Assembly: GCF_020532725.1 (NCBI RefSeq)
Contig: NZ_JAJAVC010000006.1
Coordinates: forward strand, 682,001-746,000
Length of the DNA stretch: 64,000 bases
Reading direction: 5' to 3'
DNA from: Methylobacillus arboreus
GTDB lineage: Bacteria > Pseudomonadota > Gammaproteobacteria > Burkholderiales > Methylophilaceae
Shown piece after piece: positions 25,021-34,067 of the stretch. The translations under genes and the position numbers were made by a program. The notes under the pieces were generated by a model. That model was not told the origin of the DNA. It made no database searches and was given only the letters and a program-made list of their open reading frames with translations. Within the stretch, counting starts at the first letter, position 1, and every line of letters begins with the position of its first letter.

Positions 25021-25031
25021 CTTTGCAATGT

Positions 25032-27500
25032 CTAAAAGTTTCCACGCACAGTCAGCATCATGCTTTGCGGTTCGCCATACTGGCTCCGTAGGGCATCTGT
25101 GTAATAACGCTTATCGAAAATATTGTTGATGTTCAACGCGGCAGTCCAATGCTCATCAATCCGGTAGCTCGCATGAGCATTCCAGATCGAATAGGCATTC
25201 TGATGGCGCTCTACTACTCCAGCTGGCGCATATTGATCCATATACGATAATTCACTTTGCAAAGTAAATCCGCCACCTATAGTGAACCTGTCCCATTCGC
25301 CAGGCAGCTTATAAGTTGCCCATGTTCGCAGCAGGTGACGAGGATTATGGTCATTACTCAACCGGCTACCTTCATTAGCAGTTGCCTCGCCCGTATTGCC
25401 TCTATCCTTGATATATTTGGCTGCGTTGAAGGTATACCCTGCGGAGAGTTGCAAATTAGGTATAACCTCCCCATTAATCTCAGCCTCAATACCCTCGCTT
25501 CTAACCTTGCCACCATTAATTGAACATCCTCCACCCACGGGAGATGCAGGGCAATTAGTAGGAAACCTGGGGTCAGGCATGGCGCGATTGTCCTGATCAA
25601 TACGGAACAATGCCAATGAGGTATTCAGCCTCCCACCATAAAACTCTCCTTTGATACCCGCCTCATAGTTGGAACCTATCGCCGGCTCCAATGGGTTGCC
25701 AGCCACGGTGTAGGAAGAACTTTGTGGCAGGAAAATATCCGTGTAGCTGCCATAAGCAGACCAAGTTTCGTTAATACGCCAAATCAATGCAGCATATGGC
25801 GTCACTTCCCGTGTCTGCTTGTAAGATGTATTGCTGGAGTTTTCAAACTCATACCAACTGACCCGTCCTCCCAGAATCAGCTTCAACGAATCCACTAGTT
25901 GCAACCTGACATTGCCATAAATGCCCTGCGTCGTGGATTCCTGGCTCGAGGCAGGACCGTATGCCCCCTGATACAACCTGGGTAAGCTGGACAAATCCAG
26001 GTTATAGATATTAGCGCTCACATTAGGGATATAGCGTGGGATATAACTTCTCATGGAAGGTGTCTTGTCTTGCTGCCAGTTGGCACCAATAAACATTTCG
26101 TGCTCTTGTCCCCAGACGGTGAATTTGCCATTCAACTGAATATCCGCAACATTCTTTTCAAATTTATTTTCAGCAAAATTCATCTGGGTGAATGATATGG
26201 CTCCTGTCTGCGAATCCACGTAAGAGGTTCTTTGCATCGCAGCATCCGTACGGGTAAAACGCTGATGTGCAGTGCTTACCTTAAGCTTCCAATCATCATT
26301 GAAATGGTGCGTTACATCACCGAAAATTTCTTTCACTTCGTTCTCATAGCTGGTCCAGCCCGGACCAAGCGATGTAGAACGAGAAAGTTTCAGGTCAGAC
26401 CCATCATTGGATAATGGAAGACCACCTACCCAGCGCCCTCCATTCTGTTTGTAATGCTGATAACGGAATCCCGCTGCTGCCACAGTATTTTCGCCGAGAT
26501 CAGCTTCAATAATCCCGTAGAGCAAAGGCAACTTACTCTGGGCCTCATCATAGAAATAATGGCGATCTTCATATCCAGCGACCAACCGCCCGCGCAAGCT
26601 GCCACTTTCATTGAGCGAACCAGTGATATCGCCGTCCAACCGGTAATAATCCCAACTTCCCGCACGCGCTATTACCTGAATTTGTTTCTCAGCCAAGGGG
26701 CGCTTACGCACCATATTGACCGTGCCACCCGGATCGCCATTACCGATCAAGAGGCCAGGTGCGCCACGCATAATCTCAACGCGATCCAAGATAGCAGTAT
26801 CCGGCGCTGTGCCGATACCACCGTAATCCCCCATGGGAACACCATCGGCCATGTAATTGCCAATTGCAAAACCGCGGGAATAATAGACCGAATGTCCAAA
26901 ATTACGGAATTGACGCGTCACGCCAGTCGTTTGCATGAGTACGCTATCCAGTGAGGTCAGGCTCTGGTCATCCATGCGCTGGCGTGTCATCACGGTGACG
27001 GATTGCGGAGTTTCACGCAGGGATTGCTCGCCCTTGCCAATCGTGACAGCACGCGCAGCATAGGAGCGGGTGCCTTCGCTAATCGCACGGGATTCACGCG
27101 CCATGGAAGCCGTCACGCTGACCTCGGGCAATGCATTGTGGCTGCCGTCCTCACGTACGGCGCTTATCTTGCGCAGCGCATAGCCTGAAGTGGTCTTTTG
27201 CGCGGTATAGCCCGTACCAGCCAGGATGTGGTTAAAACCTTCATCCAGGCTATAGGCCCCTTTGAGGCCAGGGCTGCTCAATCCCTTGATCTCATTGGCA
27301 TCTACCGAGATAGCAACGCCCGACTGCTGGGCAAAGCGGGTGAGCGCTGAGGCAAGCGAGCCTGCTGGAATGTCATATTGCGATGTAGTGGCAGCAGCTT
27401 CAGCGTGAGCGACTGTGCTGGTCAAGGCAGGTGCCCATGCCAGTTGCACGGCAAGCAGCATGGGGGCCAGTTTGAAACTGGTCTTTGTATGACGATTCAT
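25032..27500 (-). CDS. TonB-dependent siderophore receptor 4 (with STN signalling domain)
   Basis: The product has 822 residues from the ATG at 27500, which follows AGGGAA at a slightly long spacing; a TTG ten codons earlier is less likely. The signal peptide ends at AHAEA. The STN domain (YDIPAGSLASALTRFAQQSG) is followed by PEVSVTA as TonB box and a plug with RETPQSVTVMTRQRMDDQS and YSRGFAIGNYMADGVPMG. The barrel has a Cys pair in a loop (FPTNCPASPVGGGCSING) and ends TVRGNF. The barrel part looks less GC-rich and uses more AT-ending codons than its neighbours, judged by eye, which hints at a different history. It pairs with fecR4 and fecI4. Confidence 0.92.
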   Translation of the reverse strand: MNRHTKTSFKLAPMLLAVQLAWAPALTSTVAHAEAAATTSQYDIPAGSLASALTRFAQQSGVAISVDANEIKGLSSPGLKGAYSLDEGFNHILAGTGYTAQKTTSGYALRKISAVREDGSHNALPEVSVTASMARESRAISEGTRSYAARAVTIGKGEQSLRETPQSVTVMTRQRMDDQSLTSLDSVLMQTTGVTRQFRNFGHSVYYSRGFAIGNYMADGVPMGDYGGIGTAPDTAILDRVEIMRGAPGLLIGNGDPGGTVNMVRKRPLAEKQIQVIARAGSWDYYRLDGDITGSLNESGSLRGRLVAGYEDRHYFYDEAQSKLPLLYGIIEADLGENTVAAAGFRYQHYKQNGGRWVGGLPLSNDGSDLKLSRSTSLGPGWTSYENEVKEIFGDVTHHFNDDWKLKVSTAHQRFTRTDAAMQRTSYVDSQTGAISFTQMNFAENKFEKNVADIQLNGKFTVWGQEHEMFIGANWQQDKTPSMRSYIPRYIPNVSANIYNLDLSSLPRLYQGAYGPASSQESTTQGIYGNVRLQLVDSLKLILGGRVSWYEFENSSNTSYKQTREVTPYAALIWRINETWSAYGSYTDIFLPQSSSYTVAGNPLEPAIGSNYEAGIKGEFYGGRLNTSLALFRIDQDNRAMPDPRFPTNCPASPVGGGCSINGGKVRSEGIEAEINGEVIPNLQLSAGYTFNAAKYIKDRGNTGEATANEGSRLSNDHNPRHLLRTWATYKLPGEWDRFTIGGGFTLQSELSYMDQYAPAGVVERHQNAYSIWNAHASYRIDEHWTAALNINNIFDKRYYTDALRSQYGEPQSMMLTVRGNF

Positions 27501-27525
27501 GGTGTATTGTTCCCTAATTAATGGC

Positions 27526-27554
27526 TTCAATTACCAAGACACGCAGTAATTGAA
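27526..27554 (-). other. Leader hairpin of receptor 4
   Basis: TTCAATTAC and GTAATTGAA form a perfect 9-bp stem with an 11-base loop between fecR4 and the receptor start. Outer AATGG/CCATT bases could lengthen it. It lies upstream of the AGGGAA ribosome-binding site. Confidence 0.5.
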
Positions 27555-27580
27555 AACTGGAACCATTACGGGAGAATTTT

Positions 27581-28564
27581 TTACCTGGCTCTCACTGCCG
27601 CTGGCGCAGGATCCACCACCACCAACCATGGTGTAAAGCTGCGGATGCGCAGCGGGAAGCTTTCACCAAGCAGGTGCAGAGCCTGGTCAGTGTCATCCAG
27701 CGGCAAGACAGCGGTCACCTGGTATTGCGCCAGCTGTTGCGGATCAAAGCGCAAATATCCACGACGATGGCGGGAGAGGGCAGTCAGCACTTCTGACAAC
27801 GATTGATCTTGCACTACCAGCTGATGCAGTTTCCAGGCATCGTTGATGCTATCTGCATCAATGCCCCGTACCGGGCCTACACCATCCCGGATCATTGTGA
27901 CTGTCTCGCCCTGAGTGACTATAGCTGGTTTGCCAGGCTGCTGACCGGCCCTTACCGCCACGCTGGATTCCAACATGGACACCCGGGTTGCCTGGTACTG
28001 ATGACTGACGACGAAACGCGTACTCAGGGCAGTAATACTGCCATGCGCGGTTTTGACGATGAATGGCCGTGCCGGGTCCTTTGCCACATCCACGAGGATT
28101 TCACCTTGTATCAGGCTCAGATTGCGAGCGTCGTGGGTGAAGTCGATATTCACGGCAGTATTGCCATTCAGCGTGACCATGCTCTGGTCAGGCAGATGGC
28201 TAGTCTCCCATTCCGCAGTGGCAGTGCGCAGATCGGCCAGCAAATAACCTGGCGGGTAATGCTGCAAGATGAGCCAGAGCGGCAAAGCCAGGGCCAGCAC
28301 GGCCAATAACGCACCCGCACTGCGTTTGACTGCGTCTGGCCGTTTGCCGCGGCGTATACCTGCCTTGATGGCAGCATGGGCTGTTGCCGCCTGTGGCTGC
28401 ATCTCTTCCAGTTGCGCAATCAAACCCTGCATCTGCCGTACCGCCTCGGCATGGCGGGGGTCCGCTGCCTGCCATTGCTGGAACTGCTCCCGCAAGCCAG
28501 CTTCAGCAGCATCCGACAGGCGCACCAGCCATTCGGCTGCCTGCTCGGCAATCTTGTCGCTCAT
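27581..28564 (-). CDS. fecR: FecR-family anti-sigma regulator 4
   Basis: The product has 327 residues. The start overlaps the fecI4 stop as ATGA. The cytoplasmic domain has AAEWLVRLSDAAEAGLREQF, then RHAEAVRQMQGL. The membrane span is SAGALLAVLALALPLWLILQ, preceded by basic residues but no twin-arginine plus FLK pattern. The periplasmic domain has SMVTLNGNTAVNIDF, then LSLIQGEILVDVAKD and ALSTRFVVSHQYQATRVSML. It is closest in style to FecR1. It should pass the signal from receptor 4 to FecI4. Confidence 0.9.
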   Translation of the reverse strand: MSDKIAEQAAEWLVRLSDAAEAGLREQFQQWQAADPRHAEAVRQMQGLIAQLEEMQPQAATAHAAIKAGIRRGKRPDAVKRSAGALLAVLALALPLWLILQHYPPGYLLADLRTATAEWETSHLPDQSMVTLNGNTAVNIDFTHDARNLSLIQGEILVDVAKDPARPFIVKTAHGSITALSTRFVVSHQYQATRVSMLESSVAVRAGQQPGKPAIVTQGETVTMIRDGVGPVRGIDADSINDAWKLHQLVVQDQSLSEVLTALSRHRRGYLRFDPQQLAQYQVTAVLPLDDTDQALHLLGESFPLRIRSFTPWLVVVDPAPAAVRAR

Positions 28565-29091
28565 GCCCGCCTACCGACCTGGACACCAAGTGCGGCATGG
28601 CAATGCACCAGCGCCTGCACCAGGTATTTCTGCACCATCTTGGTGGACACCTTCAGACTATCGGCAATTTCTGCATGCGTCATGCCGTCGAGATAGCGCA
28701 TCAGGAAGGCATCACGGGGCTTTTGTGCCAATCCTTCCAGTACCAGGCTGATCTGTTCCAAGGCTTCCACCGCAGCTGCCACCTGTTCGGCGGAAGGGGC
28801 ATAGTCTTCGCCCAATGCCAGCAAGCCTGCCAGGTAAACCTCTTCAATCGCCCGGCGCCGGGCCTGGTTGATGAGCAGACGCTTGGCTGTCGTCGTGAGA
28901 TAGGCGCGCGGCTCCTGCATGTTGAGCAGTGCATCTCGCGAAGACATGATGCGTGTAAAAGTATCCTGCACCAGGTCTGCCGCATCGTGCGGGCAACCGA
29001 TTTTCTTGCGCAGCCAGGCAAACAGCCAGCCATGATGGTCACTATAAAGCGCGCTCAGGCGCTGCGTGGTGGTTGGCTGGGAGGGCGGCAT
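28561..29091 (-). CDS. fecI: FecI-family ECF sigma factor 4
   Basis: The product has 176 residues from the ATG at 29091; a TTG nine codons earlier would lie next to the Fur box and is rejected. Region 2 has DAADLVQDTFTRIMSSRDAL and LLINQARRRAIEEVYLAGLL. Region 4 has RDAFLMRYLDGMTHAEIADS, then VSTKMVQKYLVQALVHCHAA. It should drive receptor 4 expression. No Shine-Dalgarno sequence is visible. The Fur-box-like site at 29124-29142 implies iron repression. Confidence 0.9.
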   Translation of the reverse strand: MPPSQPTTTQRLSALYSDHHGWLFAWLRKKIGCPHDAADLVQDTFTRIMSSRDALLNMQEPRAYLTTTAKRLLINQARRRAIEEVYLAGLLALGEDYAPSAEQVAAAVEALEQISLVLEGLAQKPRDAFLMRYLDGMTHAEIADSLKVSTKMVQKYLVQALVHCHAALGVQVGRRA

Positions 29092-29123
29092 GGCAGGGCA
29101 GAATAAAATAAGATCCAACTAAT

Positions 29124-29142
29124 AAAAACCATTCTCATTTTA
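29124..29142. promoter_or_regulatory. Fur-box-like site upstream of fecI4
   Basis: AACCATTCTCATTTTA matches the half-site pattern TTCTCATT seen at the other sigma-factor genes, although the left half is weaker. Confidence 0.5.
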
Positions 29143-29182
29143 TTCTGTACCATGCTGTTTACACCAGCAATGCCGGCAAACG

Positions 29183-29359
29183 TTATTTTTTCCGAGGGCG
29201 TAACCAATAATGCCAGATCATCACAATTGGTACCGATAAAGCCATCCATGACAACCAGTACCAAATTCCAAAGCCGAGCAGGGCAGAGAACAAGCCAAAG
29301 ATCGTCAGCAGTGCCAGTGCTATAGGCCAACCCCAGATTTCCATGAAACGCTTGCTCAT
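29183..29359 (-). CDS. Small membrane protein of PepSY operon (58 aa)
   Basis: Reading the minus strand from the ATG at 29359 gives a 58-residue protein opening MSKRFMEIWGWPIALALLTI and ending WHYWLRPRKK. Its ATG overlaps the PepSY stop codon as ATGA, the same coupling used elsewhere in this island. Two hydrophobic spans (ALALLTIFGLFSALLGFGIW and LSWMALSVPIVMIWHYWL) fill most of it, with a basic C-terminus. I do not recognise a named family. Small two-helix proteins in this position are common beside PepSY proteins and receptors, so an accessory role in inner-membrane iron handling is plausible. It ends the fecI5-receptor 5 operon. Confidence 0.75.
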   Translation of the reverse strand: MSKRFMEIWGWPIALALLTIFGLFSALLGFGIWYWLSWMALSVPIVMIWHYWLRPRKK

Positions 29360-30501
29360 GCGCTGCCTCCCGCTATTGCTGCATGCTTTTGCTCCAGCTC
29401 ACTGATACGCTTGTCGGCCTGCTGACGGCGCTTGATCCAGAGATACAAGCCGCTGCCCAGCACTACGATGGTGATCAGGTCAAGCAAGGTCCAGATGATT
29501 TTCAGCGGTAAACCACCATAATCACCAAAGTGCAGGGGCTGGGAGAGCAACAGCGTTTTCACATACCAGGGCATCTCGCGTGCATCGGTTAACCTTGTTG
29601 TTTGGGCATCCACCAACGCTGGCTTGAGCAGGCGAGAGGTCACGGGCGTATTACCCTTCATGAATACCGTGTAATGGTGCGGGCTGGAGAACATGCTGCC
29701 CGGAAAGGCGACAAAGCTCACATGCATGTCAGGAATCGCCTGTTTGGCGGTATCAATCGACGCCTGCAAGGAACCGAATGCCGTAGGGGCCGGCAAGTCT
29801 TTGTAAGGCGCAGTCATTTCCGCCATCTGGTCGCTTTGCCAAACAAAAATCACGATCTGGCTCAGGGTATTGATCGTCCCGGTCAACCCGACCACCAGCG
29901 CCCAAACCAGGGTGGCAACGCCCAGCAGGTTATGGATGTCCAGCCATTTCAGGCGCGACTGCTTTTCGCGCCTGATAGTGCCGAAATCCAGCCGCCGCAT
30001 GAATGGGTGGTACAACACAATGCCGGAAACAATCGCCACGGCAAATAGCAGCCCCATGAAGCCCAGAAACAGCATGCCGGGCAAGCCGGCAAACATATCC
30101 ACATGCAGCTTGAACATCACATACATGAATCCACGGTCAGGCGGCGGCTCGTCCAGCACCTTGGCGGTACGGCTGTCGATCAATACTATCTTGCCATCAT
30201 CAGGGGGAGCATCCATAGACTCGGCCATGGAAACCAACGTGACATGAGGATGCTCGTCCTGCTCCCAGAACATGAAACGAATGACATCTCCTGGGCGCTG
30301 CTGGTTAGCGGCTTCTGCCACCTTGTCCAGGCTGACGTAGGGCGTATCCTCAGGCATGAGCGGAGCCTCCACCACGCCGGAAAGATGTTCAATCTCCTCA
30401 TGGAATATCAATGGCAGGCCGGTAATGCACAGCATTAACAAAAATGCAGTGCATACCAGGCTGGTCCATTTATGTACGAGATACCACTTTCTGATGCTCA
30501 T
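29356..30501 (-). CDS. PepSY-associated transmembrane protein 2
   Basis: The product has 381 residues, shorter than the PepSY protein at 10410-12008 and of a different subfamily. The first helix follows VHKWTSLV (TAFLLMLCITGLPLIFHEE). A PepSY region of about 140 residues follows, then FLGFMGLLFAVAIVSGIVLY, LLGVATLVWALVVGLTGTIN and a last helix IIWTLLDLITIVVLGSGLYL before a basic cytoplasmic tail. Conserved histidines near the helices (HKW, FKLHVDMF, LDIHNLLG) could ligate haem, as proposed for the family in ferric-siderophore reduction. RBS AGGAACAGG precedes the ATG. It lies 27 nt after receptor 5, so the receptor and this protein are probably co-transcribed. Confidence 0.86.
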   Translation of the reverse strand: MSIRKWYLVHKWTSLVCTAFLLMLCITGLPLIFHEEIEHLSGVVEAPLMPEDTPYVSLDKVAEAANQQRPGDVIRFMFWEQDEHPHVTLVSMAESMDAPPDDGKIVLIDSRTAKVLDEPPPDRGFMYVMFKLHVDMFAGLPGMLFLGFMGLLFAVAIVSGIVLYHPFMRRLDFGTIRREKQSRLKWLDIHNLLGVATLVWALVVGLTGTINTLSQIVIFVWQSDQMAEMTAPYKDLPAPTAFGSLQASIDTAKQAIPDMHVSFVAFPGSMFSSPHHYTVFMKGNTPVTSRLLKPALVDAQTTRLTDAREMPWYVKTLLLSQPLHFGDYGGLPLKIIWTLLDLITIVVLGSGLYLWIKRRQQADKRISELEQKHAAIAGGSA

Positions 30502-30528
30502 CCTGTTCCTTTTGCGCAGATTATCCTG

Positions 30529-32985
30529 CTAGAAATCGACGGTAGCAGACAGCAGAACCGTGCGGGGCGTGCCAAGGTAAATGTAACCCTCGTTGGAGGT
30601 GTTCCAGAAATCCCGGTCGAACAGGTTTTCAATATTCGCCCGCAATGTCACCGGCGTATCGTTGAGGATGGCCTTGTATCGCGCACCGATATCGAAACGG
30701 GTCGCGCTGGGGATCGATAAAGTATTCGCCTCGTTCACATATTGCTTGCTGGTATGAATGATCCGGGCCGTCAATGTCAGCCCCTGGACGAATGCGGGAT
30801 CCCACTCGCTGCCCAGGCTCACCTGCCAGTCCGGCACCCCGATCGCGGTATTGCCATTGAATGCATCGCCTTCCGTCTTGACCAGCTTGCCCTGGCTATA
30901 GGCGCCACCGCCCAACAGCCGTACGCCGGAAGCAACTTCCCCAAAAACATTAAGCTCGAGTCCCCGATTACGCTGTTCGCCACTCACGCGAAATACATTA
31001 TCCGTGGTAATCGCGCTGGGACGCTCGATCTCAAACAGACTGAGTGTAGTGGCGATCCTGCCCCAATCCACCTTCACACCAGCTTCCTTCTGCTTGGTTT
31101 TGTAAGGGGAAAACATCTGTCCGGCATTGCTTGCCGGCGGCTGCGCTACTTGACCCTGGCTCAGGCCTTCAATGTAGTTGGCATACAAGGCGACATGATC
31201 CACAGGCTTGAACACGATGCCTGCCACAGGAGTCACGGCATTTTTATCGTACCCGGCACCGGATTTCTGGCCTGTGCCTATCGCATAATTCTGCTGCTCC
31301 ACATTCTGGTGCCGCGCGCCCACAGTCAGCTGCAAACGATCATCCATGAAGGACAAGGTATCGGCCAGGGCGTAGCTGGTCAGTTCCATGGTGGTATATT
31401 TCAGCGTCTTGCCACGGAAGCCGCTAGTACTCGGCGTATCACCATACACGGGGGAATAGATGTTATTGGTTTCCGATAGTCCCACACCAACAAAATGTAT
31501 GTCGGCATTTTGCGTTACGCGGGTCACGCCTGCGCTTACCTGATGATTGATCACACCCGTAGAGAACTGGAACCTGCCGCCGATCTCTGCCGACCTTGAG
31601 CTCACATCATAAAGTTGTAAAGCAGCGGCAGAACTGAAAGTGCCATCCGCATTATCCAACGTGGGATTTCCTGCCAATGCATCCATACGGCTCTTGCGAT
31701 AGCCAAATCCCGCATACACAGTAGCCTGGTCATTGATGTCGTACTCGCTGCGCAATACCACGGTGCTGTCCTTCATCTTGGAATATCCATAACCGGGATA
31801 ATTCAGCTTGTTATCAGGCGCACTCGGCATCCTGGTCAGGCCGGTACCTACCGTGAATTGCCGGACCACTACTCCCAGATCTTCCTGCTGGTACATCACA
31901 TCAGCAGATAAACGCAACCGTTCGCCGCGATAATCCAGCGCCAGGCTGCCTACAGTCTCTTCGACATCCTGGCGGTCTATGCGCATATCGCCCTTGCGAT
32001 ATGCGCCATTGAGGCGGACGCCGAACTCGTTGTTCTCGCCGAAACGGCGTCCGAGATCGGCATGGCCTCCATAGACGGAATCCGACATATAACTCGCGGT
32101 GAACCTCGTGAGGGGCTGGTCTGCCGCGCGCTTGGGCACCACATTGATACTGCCGCCCACGTTACCGCTCGGCGGCATGCCGTTGAGCAGGGCGCTGGGG
32201 CCTTTCAATACCTCGACCCGCTCCGCCATTTCTACCGGCACCCGGTAGAAAGGCATCAATCCATACATGCCATTGAAAGCAAGATCCTGGCTGGAAACAG
32301 TAAAACCGCGGATGGAGAAATCCTCGTTCAGGTTAGTACGCGCGCTGGCCTGTCTGACCGAGGGGTCGTTCTGCAGCAGGTCGCCGATGCTGCGCGCCTG
32401 CTGGTTCGCAATCACATCCGACGTATAACTGGTTGCGTTGAATGGCAAATCCATGAAGTCGCGTTGCCCCAGCAAGCCCGCACGTCCGCCACGGGCCACC
32501 TGAAGGCCGGGATATTCCTCGCTCAACTCGCCTGCTTTCTCGGCGCTGGCCGATACGGCGACCTCGGGCAGCGTCGCCGTTGCATCGCCAGCTTCCCGGG
32601 AGGCTTGCAGCGCCTTCTGCAGCTTGTAGCTGCCATTATCCTGCACCACCGCCTGCAACCCGCTGCCGGTCAGAATCGTATCCAGGCCTTGCAGTAAATC
32701 GTATGCGCCGCTCAGGCCGCGGCTTTGCTTGCCCTCTGTCAGCTTGCTGTCGATCACCAGCAATATCCCGATTTCCCTGGCATAGGCATTGAGCACTTGG
32801 TCCAAGGGTCCTGCAGGTATGTCGAATGACCTGGCGACATGGCCCGCTTGTGCGGTTTCGGCGTAAGCGCCTGGCATCAAGGCCATACTGGCCAAGCCGG
32901 AGAGCAATAACAGGCCGGCAAGCCTGCTCATACGAAAAACATAAGCGACTTGTTCCTGGCCCGATAGATTGGCGTGCTTCAGCAT
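30529..32985 (-). CDS. TonB-dependent siderophore receptor 5 (divergent, with STN domain)
   Basis: The product has 818 residues from the ATG at 32985 with AAGGA nine bases upstream. A hydrophobic span at about 19-40 (LAGLLLLSGLASMALMPGAY) is the signal peptide. The STN domain (FDIPAGPLDQVLNAYAREIG) and PEVAVSA TonB-box-like motif are present. The plug lacks the RETPQSV motif of the other five and instead has DLPFNATSYTSDVIANQQA, and the barrel lacks the Cys-pair loop. The barrel ends LLSATVDF. It therefore belongs to a different receptor subgroup and probably takes a different ligand. It is the only receptor here with PepSY and small-membrane-protein genes directly downstream. A long stem-loop (32998-33038) touches its ribosome-binding site. 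Confidence 0.92.
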   Translation of the reverse strand: MLKHANLSGQEQVAYVFRMSRLAGLLLLSGLASMALMPGAYAETAQAGHVARSFDIPAGPLDQVLNAYAREIGILLVIDSKLTEGKQSRGLSGAYDLLQGLDTILTGSGLQAVVQDNGSYKLQKALQASREAGDATATLPEVAVSASAEKAGELSEEYPGLQVARGGRAGLLGQRDFMDLPFNATSYTSDVIANQQARSIGDLLQNDPSVRQASARTNLNEDFSIRGFTVSSQDLAFNGMYGLMPFYRVPVEMAERVEVLKGPSALLNGMPPSGNVGGSINVVPKRAADQPLTRFTASYMSDSVYGGHADLGRRFGENNEFGVRLNGAYRKGDMRIDRQDVEETVGSLALDYRGERLRLSADVMYQQEDLGVVVRQFTVGTGLTRMPSAPDNKLNYPGYGYSKMKDSTVVLRSEYDINDQATVYAGFGYRKSRMDALAGNPTLDNADGTFSSAAALQLYDVSSRSAEIGGRFQFSTGVINHQVSAGVTRVTQNADIHFVGVGLSETNNIYSPVYGDTPSTSGFRGKTLKYTTMELTSYALADTLSFMDDRLQLTVGARHQNVEQQNYAIGTGQKSGAGYDKNAVTPVAGIVFKPVDHVALYANYIEGLSQGQVAQPPASNAGQMFSPYKTKQKEAGVKVDWGRIATTLSLFEIERPSAITTDNVFRVSGEQRNRGLELNVFGEVASGVRLLGGGAYSQGKLVKTEGDAFNGNTAIGVPDWQVSLGSEWDPAFVQGLTLTARIIHTSKQYVNEANTLSIPSATRFDIGARYKAILNDTPVTLRANIENLFDRDFWNTSNEGYIYLGTPRTVLLSATVDF

Positions 32986-32997
32986 ATTGATAATTCC

Positions 32998-33038
32998 TTC
33001 GTTCAGAAATAGAAGTGTTCACTACTATTCCGAACGAA
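32998..33038 (-). promoter_or_regulatory. Leader stem-loop at receptor 5 ribosome-binding site
   Basis: The outer stem TTCGTTC/GAACGAA is perfect. Inner helices (GAATAG with CTATT, AGTG with CACT) continue it with one bulge and one mismatch. The Shine-Dalgarno sequence overlaps the base of the stem by two bases, so folding could limit ribosome access. Confidence 0.55.
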
Positions 33039-33095
33039 AAAACAAAAGTGCTACGCTTGCCTTAGATTTTTTACCTCAGCTCGCATTCCTGCCAA

Positions 33096-34067
33096 TCACA
33101 AACCATGTACCGATACCCAATAACGCGAGAAATAACTGACGCGCAGAGGCAATGCCTGCAATAGCGACTCCAGTATCCTGTCTGTATCCGGCAAGGGAAA
33201 AACACCGGAAACCACCATGTCGGCCGCCTTGGCATCATAATGGATCGTGCCCCGGCGATAACGCCCCAATTCATCCAGGAAATCCCCCAGCCGCATACGT
33301 TCCGCCACCAACTTGCCCTCGAGCCAGGCAATTTCATTGCCATTTGGCGTGGCTGCTGTGAACCTATGGGTGGAAAATCCAGCCTGCAAACCGCTTTCCA
33401 GCCTATGGCCTGCCCCTAGACGCGGCTGAATTTGCACAGCGCCATCGTGCACCGATACCCGCGTTTCTTCCTGCTTCAGGCGCACGTTGAATCTGGTGCC
33501 AAGCGCCTGGGCCACGCCATGACGCGTTTGTACAAGAAAAGGGCGCACCGGCTGCCCGGCGTCTGCCGCAGTCCTGATGTACATCTCGCCATGGTGCAGT
33601 ACCAGCCGTCGCTCGCGGGAATTGAATTCGATATCGACCGCTGTCGAGGTATTGAGGATCACCTGACTACCGTCCGAGAGGGCAAGCAGCTGCTGCTCAC
33701 CAGTGTGCGTGTGATGGTCTGCAGCCCAGGTCTGCCACGCATCGCTGTTACGCACGATGGGCACCGTACCGCCTGTCACTGCCGCCAGGCCCAGCAGCTG
33801 CAATAACCGGCGGCGCTTCTCCGCATCGGGTTTGTCTTTCAGCAATCCGGCTGCGTGGGTAGGGATCAATCGCAGTTTTTGCTCTATGGCCGTTATTTCG
33901 CTCCAGGCTTGCCGATGCAAGTCGCTGGCCGCCAACCACTCGTCAAAATCGGACCGCTGGTCGGCTGTGACTTCTCCTGACCATAAGGCGACCTGCCATT
34001 CCAGCGCTTGTTGTCGCAGGCGCACATATTGTTCAGTCGCTGGCGCAGCGGCCATCCCGTGCTCCAT
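33096..34067 (-). CDS. fecR: FecR-family anti-sigma regulator 5
   Basis: The product has 323 residues from the ATG at 34067, which overlaps the fecI5 stop as TGATG; a GTG one codon earlier is possible. The cytoplasmic domain has ALEWQVALWSGEVTADQRSD, then FDEWLAASDLHRQAW. The membrane entry reads AEKRRRLLQLLGLAAVTGG, with consecutive arginines before leucines as in Tat-like signals. The periplasmic domain has EQQLLALSDGSQVILNTSTA, then LVLHHGEMYIRTAAD and QALGTRFNVRLKQEETRVSV. It should couple receptor 5 to FecI5. Confidence 0.9.
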   Translation of the reverse strand: MEHGMAAAPATEQYVRLRQQALEWQVALWSGEVTADQRSDFDEWLAASDLHRQAWSEITAIEQKLRLIPTHAAGLLKDKPDAEKRRRLLQLLGLAAVTGGTVPIVRNSDAWQTWAADHHTHTGEQQLLALSDGSQVILNTSTAVDIEFNSRERRLVLHHGEMYIRTAADAGQPVRPFLVQTRHGVAQALGTRFNVRLKQEETRVSVHDGAVQIQPRLGAGHRLESGLQAGFSTHRFTAATPNGNEIAWLEGKLVAERMRLGDFLDELGRYRRGTIHYDAKAADMVVSGVFPLPDTDRILESLLQALPLRVSYFSRYWVSVHGL

